Notes: generated by a model not told the origin, from the letters alone. Counted from the first letter of the stretch, positions 1 through 6,819 are shown. The stretch is DNA of 39,678 bases from Geomesophilobacter sediminis (GCF_016458275.1 NZ_JAEMHM010000033.1:1-39678), one strand, 5' to 3'. Numbers and translations are program-made.

Positions 1-77
1 ACACTGGCCATCGGCTCCCTCCTGTCGAGTGGGTTCTAACCGAAATTGGCCATTTACACAAAGGATTTTACAGGCCC
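1..77 (-). mobile_element. IS element end (IS256/mutator-like), left edge
   Basis: Bases 2-77 are the exact reverse complement of 39603-39678 at the other edge of the window. The element boundary is at base 77, where the sequence reads inward as a terminal repeat containing TTTACACAAAGGATTTTACAG. That layout, a TTTACACAAA block followed by a GACAG/TACAG-type tip, is the usual form of IS256-family ends. Reading outward on the minus strand there is an AGGAGG ribosome-binding site and then an ATG at bases 10-8 (Met-Ala-Ser...), which I take to be the first codons of a transposase cut off by the edge. The family assignment is by pattern only. Confidence 0.65.
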
Positions 78-120
78 CGGATGGAAAAGGGAGAGCCGAT
101 ACCTGAGACGCCGGTTTGAC

Positions 121-626
121 ATGTAAACGGGAATTCTCTACTTGGATAGCGCGTTCTGATGTAGGGGACCAGGTTCCTTTGTTATGGGAGGAGGCGCACG
201 TGACAAGTGAACGGGCACCCCTTACTTGGGTAACGCGTTCATGCGCCGTGGGAACAGGCTTCTTTGTTAATGGAGGAGGCGCACGTGATAGGTGAACAGG
301 CATCCCTTATTTGGGTAGCGCGTTCACGCGTCATGGGAACAGGATCCTTTGTTAATGGAGGAGGCTCACGTGACATGGGAACGGGCACCCCTTACTTGGG
401 AACGCGTTCACGCGTCATGGGAACAGGCTCCTTTGTTAATGGAGGAGGCGCACGTGACAGGGGAACCGGCACCCCTTACTTGGGAACGCGTTCACGCGTC
501 ATGGGAACAGGCTTCTTTGTTAATGGAGGAGGCGCACGTGACATGGGAACGGGCACCCCTTTCTTGGTAACGCGTTCATGCGTCGTGGGAACAGGCTTCT
601 TTGTTAATAGAGGAGGCACACGTGAC
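121..626. repeat. 84-85 bp tandem repeat array (six units of two 42-bp halves)
   Basis: The core TTTGTTAATGGAGGAGG recurs with its GTTA at 181, 266, 351, 435, 519 and 603, so the period is 85, 85, 84, 84, 84 bp. Each unit splits into two related 42-bp halves that both start ATGGGAAC-GGC-CC and end CACGTGAC or CACGCGTC, so the array is a dimer-based higher-order repeat. The leftmost unit (from 121) is the most diverged. In one plus frame the regular units encode 14-residue halves beginning MGTG. Every second half carries GGAGGAGG about 10 nt before an ATG, resembling a ribosome-binding site. The last unit supplies exactly such a site for the ATG at 627. It could be a neutral minisatellite or a translated repeat. 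Confidence 0.9.
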
Positions 627-731
627 ATGCGTGCGGGGACGGATGAGGGGATCATCCGGCACGGCGCCAAGCTCCTCTTTGCGTACTCCGCGGCAACGGT
701 GCCCAAGATCTCGGTGATCATGCGCAAAGCT
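627..731 (+). pseudogene. Fragment of acyl-CoA carboxylase carboxyltransferase subunit (PccB-like), fused to array and biotin protein
   Basis: Translation from the ATG at 627 gives about 33 residues including GIIRHGAKLLFAYS and ATVPKISVIMRKAY. These match the conserved core of propionyl/methylmalonyl-CoA carboxyltransferase beta subunits (typically GIIRHGAKLL-AYSEATVPKI-VI-RKAY). A full subunit has over 500 residues; everything before and after this core is missing. Upstream is the 84-bp array, and downstream the frame continues without a stop into the biotin carrier protein. The simplest reading is an internal deletion or rearrangement that removed most of pccB and joined its core to the following gene. 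Family recognition is from memory of the motif. Confidence 0.7.
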
Positions 732-1112
732 TACCTTGACCATGACGGGAAGAAATATCTGATCGACGTGGAGGTCGAAGAGGGTGAGGAAGTGAGGACT
801 CCGGGACTGTTTCCGGAACTGGTCTCCACGCTTCAGGCGCATCCGGCGTCGGTTGCGCCTCCGGTGCCCGCCGTGCCGCAGGGAGCCGTCTCGGGAGACG
901 GAAAGAGCTGCCGGGCCCCGATAGCGGGAGTGGTCTGCCGGATCGTGGCCCAGGTCGGGCAGCGGTTGGAGGTGAACGACCTGCTGGTGGTGTTGGAGGC
1001 GATGAAGATGGAGACCAACATCACGGCCCATGTGGCGGGGAAGATCGGGAAGATCCTGGTGTCGGTCGGGGAGGCGGTGCAGCCCGGCCAGGCGCTGGCG
1101 GAAATGGGTTAG
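720..1112 (+). CDS. Biotin carrier (biotinyl-lipoyl) domain protein
   Basis: This 130-residue protein carries the carboxylase biotin attachment site EAMKMET, with the biotinylated lysine at about residue 96, inside a C-terminal biotinyl-lipoyl domain (about residues 63-130). An Ala/Pro linker (about 40-55) precedes it and a short charged N-terminal segment leads. Such proteins carry CO2-biotin between the carboxylase and carboxyltransferase subunits of acyl-CoA carboxylases or decarboxylases. The start is uncertain: the ATG at 720 has no clear ribosome-binding site, and the frame is open upstream through a carboxyltransferase fragment to an ATG at 627 with a good AGGAGG, so a longer fusion may be made. 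No intact carboxyltransferase gene lies nearby, so its partner must be elsewhere or the gene is a relic. Confidence 0.85.
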   Translation: MRKAYLDHDGKKYLIDVEVEEGEEVRTPGLFPELVSTLQAHPASVAPPVPAVPQGAVSGDGKSCRAPIAGVVCRIVAQVGQRLEVNDLLVVLEAMKMETNITAHVAGKIGKILVSVGEAVQPGQALAEMG

Positions 1113-1140
1113 CGACTTCCCTCGGTAGACCGCAAGAAAA

Positions 1141-1175
1141 GACCCGCCTCGGCAGCATCCGGCGGGTCTTTTTTT
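1141..1175 (+). terminator. Rho-independent terminator after biotin carrier gene
   Basis: GACCCGCC (1141-1148) pairs with GGCGGGTC (1161-1168) and is followed by seven Ts. It lies 28 bases after the biotin carrier stop codon. Confidence 0.9.
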
Positions 1176-1255
1176 GACTCAACTCAAGGTAAATCTCCCT
1201 CGCCTGGCATATAGTGGGGACCGCTGCAGCTTACGTCGCACCTGCGGAGGGTCCC

Positions 1256-1942
1256 GTGCCACATCCCACCATGAGCAAGATCACCTTTTTCGAGTTGGCA
1301 GCCGCCATGTTGACCTTTGTCTTCTCCGTGGCGGTCGTCGCTTCCTTACCCGCGTTTCAGGCTACCCTGGCGCCCAATCCGGTCCAACTCCTGCTCGGCT
1401 TCACGTTCGGCACCTTCCTGACCATGATCTGCGGCACCGGCGGACAACTGGTCTACGCCGTTACCGCCCGACATCGGGTCGAGCCGGAGCGACGCGCCGT
1501 CTGGCTCCCTCCCCTTGGCGCGCTGGCTACCTTCTTCGTGTTGGCCGTTCTCGGCTTCGTTTGGGTGATGAACCAGACCATCGGCGCCGGGAGCTTCTTT
1601 GGGATCGGGTCGCTGGTCGGTGCCATCCTGGCTGAAACCGGCATCATCCGCATCGGCAAGAAGAAATGCATCGTCGCCCCCAATCCCGCCATCGCCGAGT
1701 TCGCCTCGATGCGGATCTACCTCGGAGACCCGCAGCAGGTCAAGCAACCCCATGTCATTGCGGAAACCGACGGGATAAAAGTGACGTATTCCCTGGGGGG
1801 TGAGGTGGTCGAAGGGTCGATACCTCATGAGAACAAAATCCTTCTTGAGGCGTGGCTCGAACTGAGGGGAAAAGAGCTCCTGAAGAACTGGAGGTTACTG
1901 GAGGCGGGACAAAAAACGTTCAAGATTGCCGGGTTGGAATAG
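1256..1942 (+). CDS. Four-helix integral membrane protein, unknown function
   Basis: The protein is about 228 residues long. It has four hydrophobic segments, estimated from the GTG start at about 12-33, 42-65, 84-105 and 114-133, and then a soluble C-terminal tail of about 90 residues rich in charged residues (VVEGSIPHENKILLEAWLEL). I do not recognise a family. I chose the GTG at 1256 because GGAGG ends five bases before it; the in-frame ATG at 1271 (MSKITFF...) is the alternative but has no ribosome-binding site at normal distance. It is monocistronic: a terminator lies just upstream and 450 bp of non-coding sequence follows. The C-terminal half looks like a small cytoplasmic domain, but no function can be assigned. 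Confidence 0.75.
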   Translation: MPHPTMSKITFFELAAAMLTFVFSVAVVASLPAFQATLAPNPVQLLLGFTFGTFLTMICGTGGQLVYAVTARHRVEPERRAVWLPPLGALATFFVLAVLGFVWVMNQTIGAGSFFGIGSLVGAILAETGIIRIGKKKCIVAPNPAIAEFASMRIYLGDPQQVKQPHVIAETDGIKVTYSLGGEVVEGSIPHENKILLEAWLELRGKELLKNWRLLEAGQKTFKIAGLE

Positions 1943-2394
1943 CGACTCGGGCAAGCCCTGCTCCCACCTTGATCAAAGGGGGAATTGCCGGACTTTTCGA
2001 AAACAGCGGCGGCTCGCCACAACGTAAAACGCGTCAGCACCCAGGCTCTTGGGGTTCCGTAAACCCTTCTGATCACTTCCATTTCTAATGGCGACCGCAA
2101 TGCATGTCGTCAACCTATTCCGTCCTGGACCGTTCCAATGGGACGGGGGGGCGAAGGAGATGCGGTTTTGGGAGCACCGTCCCCGCGGGGTCGACCTCGC
2201 CCTTCCCCCCTCCCGGCGGGACCATCAAGAGCCGGAAGAGCACGGAAATCGGGCACTTTGGTGACAGATGCACAATATTTTCAACCTCTCTTTCGGAAAG
2301 TTAAGGTAAGATCGTTGTCAAATGAGAACGGACGGGTACCATAACTCATGGATTCGAGCCGCCTGTAGCACCAATCACATGCAAAGGAGCTCTG
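1943..2394. other. Intergenic region with no recognised gene
   Basis: Short overlapping frames exist on both strands, but none has a ribosome-binding site together with a recognisable product. There is no strong terminator or structured RNA that I can see. The last 15 bases hold the ribosome-binding site of the next gene. Confidence 0.5.
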
Positions 2395-2976
2395 ATGAAA
2401 ACAACCATCGCAGCAGCAGTAATCATCATCAACGCCTGCGCCGCCTCCGCGTACGCCGGTTTCAACGTCAACGTCGACATCGGGGTACCGGTACAGCCCG
2501 CACCTGCCCCGGTGATCGTGGCACCGCCTCCGCCGCCCCCCGCCCCGGTTTATCAGGCGCCGCCCGAGATCGTCTTCGAAACCGCCCCCCGTTTCATCTA
2601 CTCCCCGACGCTCGGTTTCTACGTCTCGGTGGAATCCCCGTATGACGTCATGTACATCGGGGACCGCTATTACGTCTTCAATGGCGGCTACTGGTACGCC
2701 TCGCCATACTACAACGGGCCGTGGGTGGTCGTGAAGAAACGGATGCTTCCCCCGGGGCTGAGACGCCACCGGTACGAAGAGATTCGCCGCTATCGTGACG
2801 TCGAATACCGGACCTTCGTGCGGGACCGCGACCGCTACCGCGGCAAATGGTATGCACCGCCGGAGCACCGCCGTGAAGAGCGGCGCGAGCACATCCGTGA
2901 GGAGAAGCGCGAACACCGCGAAGAGCGCCGGGAACAGGAGCACGAGCGTCACGAGGAGCATCGGGATTGGCGCTAG
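2395..2976 (+). CDS. Exported protein with Pro-rich linker and Arg/Glu-rich C-terminus
   Basis: A 193-residue protein with a typical signal peptide (about residues 1-21, cleavage near AYA-GF), a proline-rich stretch (about 37-58), a central aromatic domain (about 60-125) rich in Tyr/Trp/Gly (GDRYYVFNGGYWYASPYYNGPW), and a highly charged tail (about 125-193) made almost entirely of Arg, Glu and His. The central part resembles the YXWGXW-like envelope proteins common in delta-proteobacteria. The Arg/Glu tail probably forms a long single helix with alternating charge. AAAGGAG lies six bases before the ATG. The gene stands alone and ends at a strong terminator. Its role is unknown; a periplasmic or envelope-associated location follows from the signal peptide. 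Confidence 0.85.
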   Translation: MKTTIAAAVIIINACAASAYAGFNVNVDIGVPVQPAPAPVIVAPPPPPPAPVYQAPPEIVFETAPRFIYSPTLGFYVSVESPYDVMYIGDRYYVFNGGYWYASPYYNGPWVVVKKRMLPPGLRRHRYEEIRRYRDVEYRTFVRDRDRYRGKWYAPPEHRREERREHIREEKREHREERREQEHERHEEHRDWR

Positions 2977-3011
2977 GCTTGGTCACCGCTCTCTTCAGAT
3001 GCAGCAAACGG

Positions 3012-3043
3012 AAAGGGGCTCCGGAAAACGGAGCCCCTTTTTC
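3012..3043 (+). terminator. Rho-independent terminator
   Basis: AAAGGGGCTCCG (3012-3023) pairs with CGGAGCCCCTTT (3029-3040) around a 5-base loop, with T residues continuing after the stem. It serves the upstream exported-protein gene. Confidence 0.9.
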
Positions 3044-3211
3044 AATGCAAAAGGTGGGATGGGCGCATCATGCTGTGCCCCTACCGGTGGGTGGCAACGT
3101 CTTCCCCGAGCCCCGAGCCGGGCGGCAAGGCTATTTACCGGCTTTCGGCCCGTCCCCCCTCTGTGCTATAAGCGAAGAAAAGCGTTAAGCCCGTAGGTTA
3201 CGGAGAAGACC

Positions 3212-3556
3212 ATGAAATTGCCCGCGCTGCCGTTGTCCCTGCTTCTTCTCACTGCTTTGCTTCCGCTATCCGCCACCGGGGCGGAATACCAGCTGCGCAA
3301 GCCCCTGAGCTCGCTCAAGGGGGGAAGTTACTATACCAGCAAGGTCGTCGGTGACGGCGTCGTGCAGTTGACCGAGTGCCGGCCGTTTCAGGGAGATACC
3401 CTGGGCAAGCGGAAAGGAGCCTTTCACTGCGCCCCGGATCGCACCGGCTTCCGCTGCACGTCGGATGGCACGCTCGACGTCATCTTCGTCTTCCAAAACC
3501 GCCGCGACTGCACCGCGGACCGCAAACACAACCTGGAGACCGAGGCCCAGGAATAG
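3212..3556 (+). CDS. Small secreted protein with four cysteines, unknown function
   Basis: A 114-residue protein with a clear signal peptide (about residues 1-23, LLLLTALLPLSATGA-EY). The mature part holds four cysteines (in the contexts TECRP, HCAPD, RCTSD, DCTAD), which would suit two disulfides in the periplasm. GGAGA lies seven bases before the ATG. I do not recognise the family. Its 3' end overlaps, on the opposite strand, the end of the PQ-loop gene by 133 bases, so either one of the two stop positions is misplaced or this is a genuine convergent overlap. The signal peptide and ribosome-binding site make this frame the more credible one in the overlap. Confidence 0.7.
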   Translation: MKLPALPLSLLLLTALLPLSATGAEYQLRKPLSSLKGGSYYTSKVVGDGVVQLTECRPFQGDTLGKRKGAFHCAPDRTGFRCTSDGTLDVIFVFQNRRDCTADRKHNLETEAQE

Positions 3557-3867
3557 GGGCGGCGGTTGCGGACCACCGAAAGCACTCTGACGGTGCCGAG
3601 GCGGCTGCGCAAGGCCAGGCAAAATACCGCTGCGGCTCCCACGAAGTTGCCGAAACTCACCGCGGTGAAGACCGGGTCCTGCACGATGAGCGCGGCGTAG
3701 AGGGTGGAAACGACCGAGCCGAGGCTCCAGCCGCCGAAGGTCACCAGGGAAAGCGATCGGGCGTGGTCGCGGCTTTGGAGCGCCTTGGCGATCTGCGGCA
3801 GGTAAAGCAGAATCCCGGCAAAGCCGTTCACGACATAAAGGGATTTGATGGTAACCAGGTAGCTCAC
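3424..3867 (-). CDS. PQ-loop / SemiSWEET-like small membrane protein
   Basis: From a GTG at 3867, preceded by GGGAGGGG, the frame gives 147 residues. Residues 1-90 hold three membrane segments (about 7-26, 39-62, 66-86) with the hallmark Pro-Gln pair (LYLPQI, residues 24-25) in the first helix and a GGWSLGS-type second helix. This is the three-helix PQ-loop arrangement of bacterial SemiSWEET-type transporters, which act as dimers. The remaining 55 residues are Ser/Arg-rich and lie antisense to the secreted-protein gene. They look unlike the family, which normally ends at about 85-100 residues, so a frameshift or lost stop near 3600 is possible. The substrate is not known. Confidence 0.65.
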   Translation of the reverse strand: MSYLVTIKSLYVVNGFAGILLYLPQIAKALQSRDHARSLSLVTFGGWSLGSVVSTLYAALIVQDPVFTAVSFGNFVGAAAVFCLALRSRLGTVRVLSVVRNRRPYSWASVSRLCLRSAVQSRRFWKTKMTSSVPSDVQRKPVRSGAQ

Positions 3868-4019
3868 GTTCCCCTCCCGGGACTGACATGGAAACAGATC
3901 GAGATTTCCCCGGCGAGTACCAGGGTCACCGTTCAATGTAGCAGAGCTTTCCCCACCTGTATGTGAGACAGGTCACTGCCAGGCAGTCGAGGAAGTACCT
4001 GATGGAACGCGGGACGCGG

Positions 4020-4034
4020 GCAGGTTAAACCTGC
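4020..4034. promoter_or_regulatory. Perfect 7-1-7 palindrome abutting a -35 element
   Basis: GCAGGTT-A-AACCTGC is a perfect palindrome that ends immediately before the TTTACT hexamer of the riboswitch promoter. Its position suits an operator for a dimeric regulator. Confidence 0.45.
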
Positions 4035-4064
4035 TTTACTTTCATTCCGAGACTTTGCTATATT
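4035..4064 (+). promoter_or_regulatory. Sigma-70 type promoter for riboswitch transcript
   Basis: TTTACT (4035-4040) and TATATT (4059-4064) are 18 bp apart. Transcription would start near 4071, about 60 bases before the aptamer. Confidence 0.55.
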
Positions 4065-4129
4065 CGATGCACCATCCCTACTGCCAAAGTGTCCGCAGCA
4101 CCGCACACGTAAACGCCGGACCATATAGA

Positions 4130-4206
4130 TAAACGACAATACTAAACCATCCGCGAGGGTGGGACGGAAAGCCCACAGGGTCTCTAGCAGACAGCCGGGA
4201 TGCCGA
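4130..4206 (+). promoter_or_regulatory. GEMM-I riboswitch aptamer (candidate 3',3'-cGAMP-preferring GEMM-Ib)
   Basis: The leader contains the GEMM-I signatures in order: ACTAAACCATCC, a P2 hairpin closing with GGGTGGGACGG, the AAAGCC tetraloop-receptor segment, a second hairpin around GGGTCTCTAGCAGACAGCC, and a closing GCCGGGATGCCG. Aligned by eye to the Vibrio Vc2 aptamer, the base equivalent to G20 (three bases before the AAACC block) is A here. G20A is the change known to favour 3',3'-cGAMP over cyclic di-GMP in Geobacter GEMM-Ib riboswitches. The 3' strand of the aptamer overlaps the 5' arm of the terminator, so ligand binding should disrupt termination (an ON switch). Family identification is firm; ligand choice is inference. 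Confidence 0.85.
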
Positions 4207-4235
4207 AATATCATATTTTCGGCATCCCTTTTTTT
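4197..4235 (+). terminator. Riboswitch expression-platform terminator
   Basis: GGGATGCCGAAA (4197-4208) pairs with TTTCGGCATCCC (4217-4228), followed by seven Ts. The 5' arm shares GGGATGCCG with the end of the GEMM aptamer, so the two structures are mutually exclusive. Confidence 0.9.
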
Positions 4236-4275
4236 ATGGTCCCAGCTGTCCGTTAAACGCCGCGAGGAGGCTCGT

Positions 4276-5307
4276 ATGTCGGCACCCCAACAGCCAGGTG
4301 TATCCAGCAAAGGCGCAGGACCCGAGCCCAGGCCCCTTGCCGCGGGAGGAGGAACCACCCCGGCCTTCGTGGCCCGGGAACGGGACGCGGCGGTTCGGCA
4401 GGTCCGCGAGCTGATGGCGGCAAGGAGCCGCAGCGAGGAACAACTACAGCTGATCCGGGTGGAAGCGGCCGCGGTGACCGCCCAGCGCGACGCGGCCCTG
4501 GTATGCATAGAGAACCTGATGCAGGAAGCGACCGCCCTGGCCGAGGATCTGAAGGAGAGCCAGGCGGATGCGGTGGAGCTGAAGCAGGAGCGGGACCAGC
4601 TGCTGGCCAAGGTGGTGGAGCTGTCCCAGCAAATCGCACAATACCAGGAGCGCCGGGTCGTCGAGCCCGAGCCGAGCCGCCCTGCGGCCGCCATCTTGAA
4701 CCCGCAGACCGGGGACACCCTTCGTTATGCCGACTTCGCCAGCACGGTCGCCCTGAGCGCCTTTTCGGCCGCCGACGAGTTCGACAGCCTCGGGGAGCAT
4801 CTGGCCCCCCCGAGCACCGATTATTTCCACACGGCCGCCGACGAGTTCTTCGCCAAGGTGGGGGATGAAGCGGAGGAGCCGGCCCTGTTCCTGTTGCAAA
4901 AGGGAGTTCCGGCCATCGAGTACGAGGCCGTCGACGACGTCCTGGAGTTGCACCACTCGGTCAACTTTGCCTATCTGTCGGCGGAGGGGAAGGAACAGGA
5001 GAGCTGCCAGGGGTACGTCTGCTGCGTGAAACGGCAGGGAACGGTTCAGGTCTTCGCCGCTCTTTGCGGCATTCACAGCGGCAAGACCTGGGTCTATGGC
5101 CCCGAGCACCAGGGGACCGACGACGCCTCCTGCACCAAGCTGTTGCGGGACGCGCTGAAGTTTGCCGAAGAGGTGGGTTTTCTGATGGAGCGGGTCCTTC
5201 CCGGCCCCAAGCCGCCGCAGCAGCGGGCGGCGATTGCCCGGTGTCCGGTGTTGAAACCGGTGGCCGGCCCCCGGGGGACGCTGCCGGCCCCCCAGGACCG
5301 TGTTTGA
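4276..5307 (+). CDS. GEMM-riboswitch-controlled coiled-coil protein, unknown function
   Basis: A 343-residue protein without signal peptide or membrane segment, so probably cytoplasmic. Residues 1-30 are Pro/Gly/Ala-rich, about 33-127 form a long heptad-like coiled coil (ERDAAVRQVRELMAARSRSE, ELKQERDQLLAKVVELSQQI), and about 145-310 form a globular domain with Cys residues (YVCCVKRQG, AALCGIHSGKTWVYG). A Pro-rich tail follows. I do not recognise the C-terminal domain. GAGGAGG lies five bases before the ATG at 4276. The gene sits 40 bases after a GEMM riboswitch/terminator, so its expression is probably set by a cyclic dinucleotide; a role in polar or envelope organisation, or in signalling, would fit a coiled-coil scaffold but is speculation. 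Confidence 0.85.
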   Translation: MSAPQQPGVSSKGAGPEPRPLAAGGGTTPAFVARERDAAVRQVRELMAARSRSEEQLQLIRVEAAAVTAQRDAALVCIENLMQEATALAEDLKESQADAVELKQERDQLLAKVVELSQQIAQYQERRVVEPEPSRPAAAILNPQTGDTLRYADFASTVALSAFSAADEFDSLGEHLAPPSTDYFHTAADEFFAKVGDEAEEPALFLLQKGVPAIEYEAVDDVLELHHSVNFAYLSAEGKEQESCQGYVCCVKRQGTVQVFAALCGIHSGKTWVYGPEHQGTDDASCTKLLRDALKFAEEVGFLMERVLPGPKPPQQRAAIARCPVLKPVAGPRGTLPAPQDRV

Positions 5308-5308
5308 A

Positions 5309-5515
5309 TCAGGAACGCTTGTAGAGAAAATCGTTCCACCTGGCGCCGGGATGCTGCAACGGCTTCTGGCTCCTGCGGATCGGGTCCTCCCCGATGCGCA
5401 CCCAGCCGTCGGTGCGACGGAAGGCGGTGATCTTGTTTTCCTTGATCAGGTAATCAAGCACGTACGACGGAACGACGGCCTCATCACCGTTGGCAAATAT
5501 TACGGTAATTCCCAT
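5309..5515 (-). CDS. Small conserved Geobacter-type protein (possibly GSU3473 family)
   Basis: Translation from the ATG at 5515 gives 68 residues beginning MGITVIFANGDEAVVPSYV and continuing with LIKENKITAFRRTDGWVRIG. I recognise this as a short family common in Geobacter genomes, usually annotated only as conserved hypothetical; the family name is from memory and uncertain. A GAGG/AAAGGG stretch precedes the ATG, while the longer start at 5551 lacks a site. It is convergent with the riboswitch-controlled gene; their stop codons are a base or so apart. The compact beta-rich sequence with a GW motif has no catalytic signature. Function unknown. Confidence 0.75.
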   Translation of the reverse strand: MGITVIFANGDEAVVPSYVLDYLIKENKITAFRRTDGWVRIGEDPIRRSQKPLQHPGARWNDFLYKRS

Positions 5516-5732
5516 ACCCTTTACCTCGAAGAGCCCCTTCACCCCCAACAAACTGCATATAAAATCAATATCTTACAGTAAAAGACTACGCTACTAAGCC
5601 GGCAATTCTCAAGCGATTTATTCGTGATAGCTTTCTGCCGAGCCGTCGGTGAGCGTGGTACCAGGTATAAATTACGCGAGCTACGGGAAGGATCGTTGGT
5701 GAAACGGGGGGGCGGGGAAGAGCGCGGGGAAG

Positions 5733-5762
5733 AGCCCCCCTCCTGTGGCAGCGAGGGGGGCT
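5733..5762 (-). terminator. Strong GC hairpin after cytochrome operon 1
   Basis: AGCCCCCCTC (5733-5742) pairs with GAGGGGGGCT (5753-5762), just downstream of the operon's last stop codon on the minus strand. The stem is strong but the following sequence is C/T-rich (CTTCCCC) rather than a clean T run, so it may stop transcription weakly or protect the mRNA end. Confidence 0.55.
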
Positions 5763-5773
5763 TTCAGGCGAGG

Positions 5774-6397
5774 TCAGGGGAAGACGGTTCCGAAGTGGCA
5801 GGCGCTGCAAGGGGGACCACTTAACAAAACGCCTTGCAGTTGCGCGCCGTGACAGACGACGTTGCGGCAGGTCTGGGTGTTGCCGTGGGTTAGCACGAAC
5901 TGAGCGTGGAGGGGTGGGGTTGCCGCCAGGTCCTGGGCGGTGCTGGTCCAGGGATGGACGTGGAACGCCCCGCCGATGTGACAACTGGTGCAGGAAGGTC
6001 CGCTCGCGGCAACCCCTTGCAGATTCGTACCGTGGCAGAAGGCATTGGCACAGGCTGCGGCGCCATGCTGGTTGACGTAGGTGGCATGCCGGGCGTACAC
6101 GAGGTTGTCCCAGTCAAGCGGGTGGACGTGAATCTGGTCGCCGAGGTGGCACTGAGTGCACGCCACCTTCGAGATTCCACCGGAAAAATCGTCCCCGTGA
6201 CATGGCTGGCAGGTGTTGATGTGCGACAGGGCCGGGGACACGTGTCCTGCCGGCAGCCACCCGGCCGGGTGCGCCCCGGACTCAGGGTCCAGGTCCGACT
6301 GCGAGCTGGCATCTCCACACCCACCCAAGGAAAGGATGCAACCGAACATGAGTGCCACCAGAGCCCACGCCGGAGACGTTTTATTTATCTGTGACAT
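5774..6397 (-). CDS. Six-heme c-type cytochrome lipoprotein with two CX4CH motifs
   Basis: A 207-residue lipoprotein with its lipobox at LGGC (Cys27). Heme-binding motifs are CQPCH 63-67, CTQCH 80-84, CANAFCH 116-122, CTSCH 136-140, CRNVVCH 177-183 and CSACH 197-201. Two of the six are CX4CH, each followed about 15 residues later by a CXXCH; this is the pattern of the Geobacter CxxxxCH...CXXCH repeat family. The ATG at 6397 is chosen because GAGAGGTG lies eight bases upstream. It overlaps the 5-heme gene by 13 bases and is the last gene of the operon. With the barrel and 5-heme lipoprotein it would form an outer-membrane electron conduit similar in layout to ExtEFG-type clusters of G. sulfurreducens (inference). 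Confidence 0.9.
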   Translation of the reverse strand: MSQINKTSPAWALVALMFGCILSLGGCGDASSQSDLDPESGAHPAGWLPAGHVSPALSHINTCQPCHGDDFSGGISKVACTQCHLGDQIHVHPLDWDNLVYARHATYVNQHGAAACANAFCHGTNLQGVAASGPSCTSCHIGGAFHVHPWTSTAQDLAATPPLHAQFVLTHGNTQTCRNVVCHGAQLQGVLLSGPPCSACHFGTVFP

Positions 6398-6819
6398 GAT
6401 CGGCACCTCTCGTTGTTTTGTCGTCCGTGGCATTTCACGCAGTAGGCAGGATTGATCCTCCCGTCGATTTTGTGCTGATTGATGTAGTCGCCACGGTGCG
6501 GGAGGTTCCTTTCCGGCTCGTCCTTATACTTGTCGCTGGGCTTGATCTCCTCCTTGTGCGCATGACAATCGGCACAGAAAGCTTCCTGATGGCAGACGTT
6601 ACAGGCCTTGGATTGCTCGTCAGCGAAGAAACGGTGCTTGTTGTAGAAATCGGCGGCGCGGTGGTTCCAAAGCGCCCAGCGGTCGGTATGGCACTCGCCG
6701 CAATCGACGAGACCCTTCACCTCCTCGGGGTGCACCCGAGCCAGGCTTTGGGTGTGGGCGCATGCGTACAGCATCGACAGGAGCACGGTAACCAGCAGTC
6801 CTAGACAGATGTTTTTCAC
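6385..6819 (-). CDS. Five-heme c-type cytochrome lipoprotein
   Basis: A 144-residue lipoprotein (lipobox LYAC, Cys20) with five CXXCH motifs at about residues 40-44, 73-77, 82-86, 127-131 and 139-143. The C-terminal block PHRGDYINQHKIDGRINP, followed by the last two hemes, is nearly shared with the paralogue at 31811-32284. The start is GTG, overlapping the barrel gene's stop by four bases (GTGA), which implies translational coupling. The small size and lipid anchor suit the periplasmic or inner-leaflet cytochrome of a porin-cytochrome conduit. The heme count is read directly from the sequence; the conduit role is inferred from the adjacent barrel gene. Confidence 0.92.
   Translation of the reverse strand: MKNICLGLLVTVLLSMLYACAHTQSLARVHPEEVKGLVDCGECHTDRWALWNHRAADFYNKHRFFADEQSKACNVCHQEAFCADCHAHKEEIKPSDKYKDEPERNLPHRGDYINQHKIDGRINPAYCVKCHGRQNNERCRSCHR

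Noticed and set aside
121-626. CRISPR array
   Set aside because: The repeats are contiguous 84-bp units with no unique spacers and no cas genes nearby.
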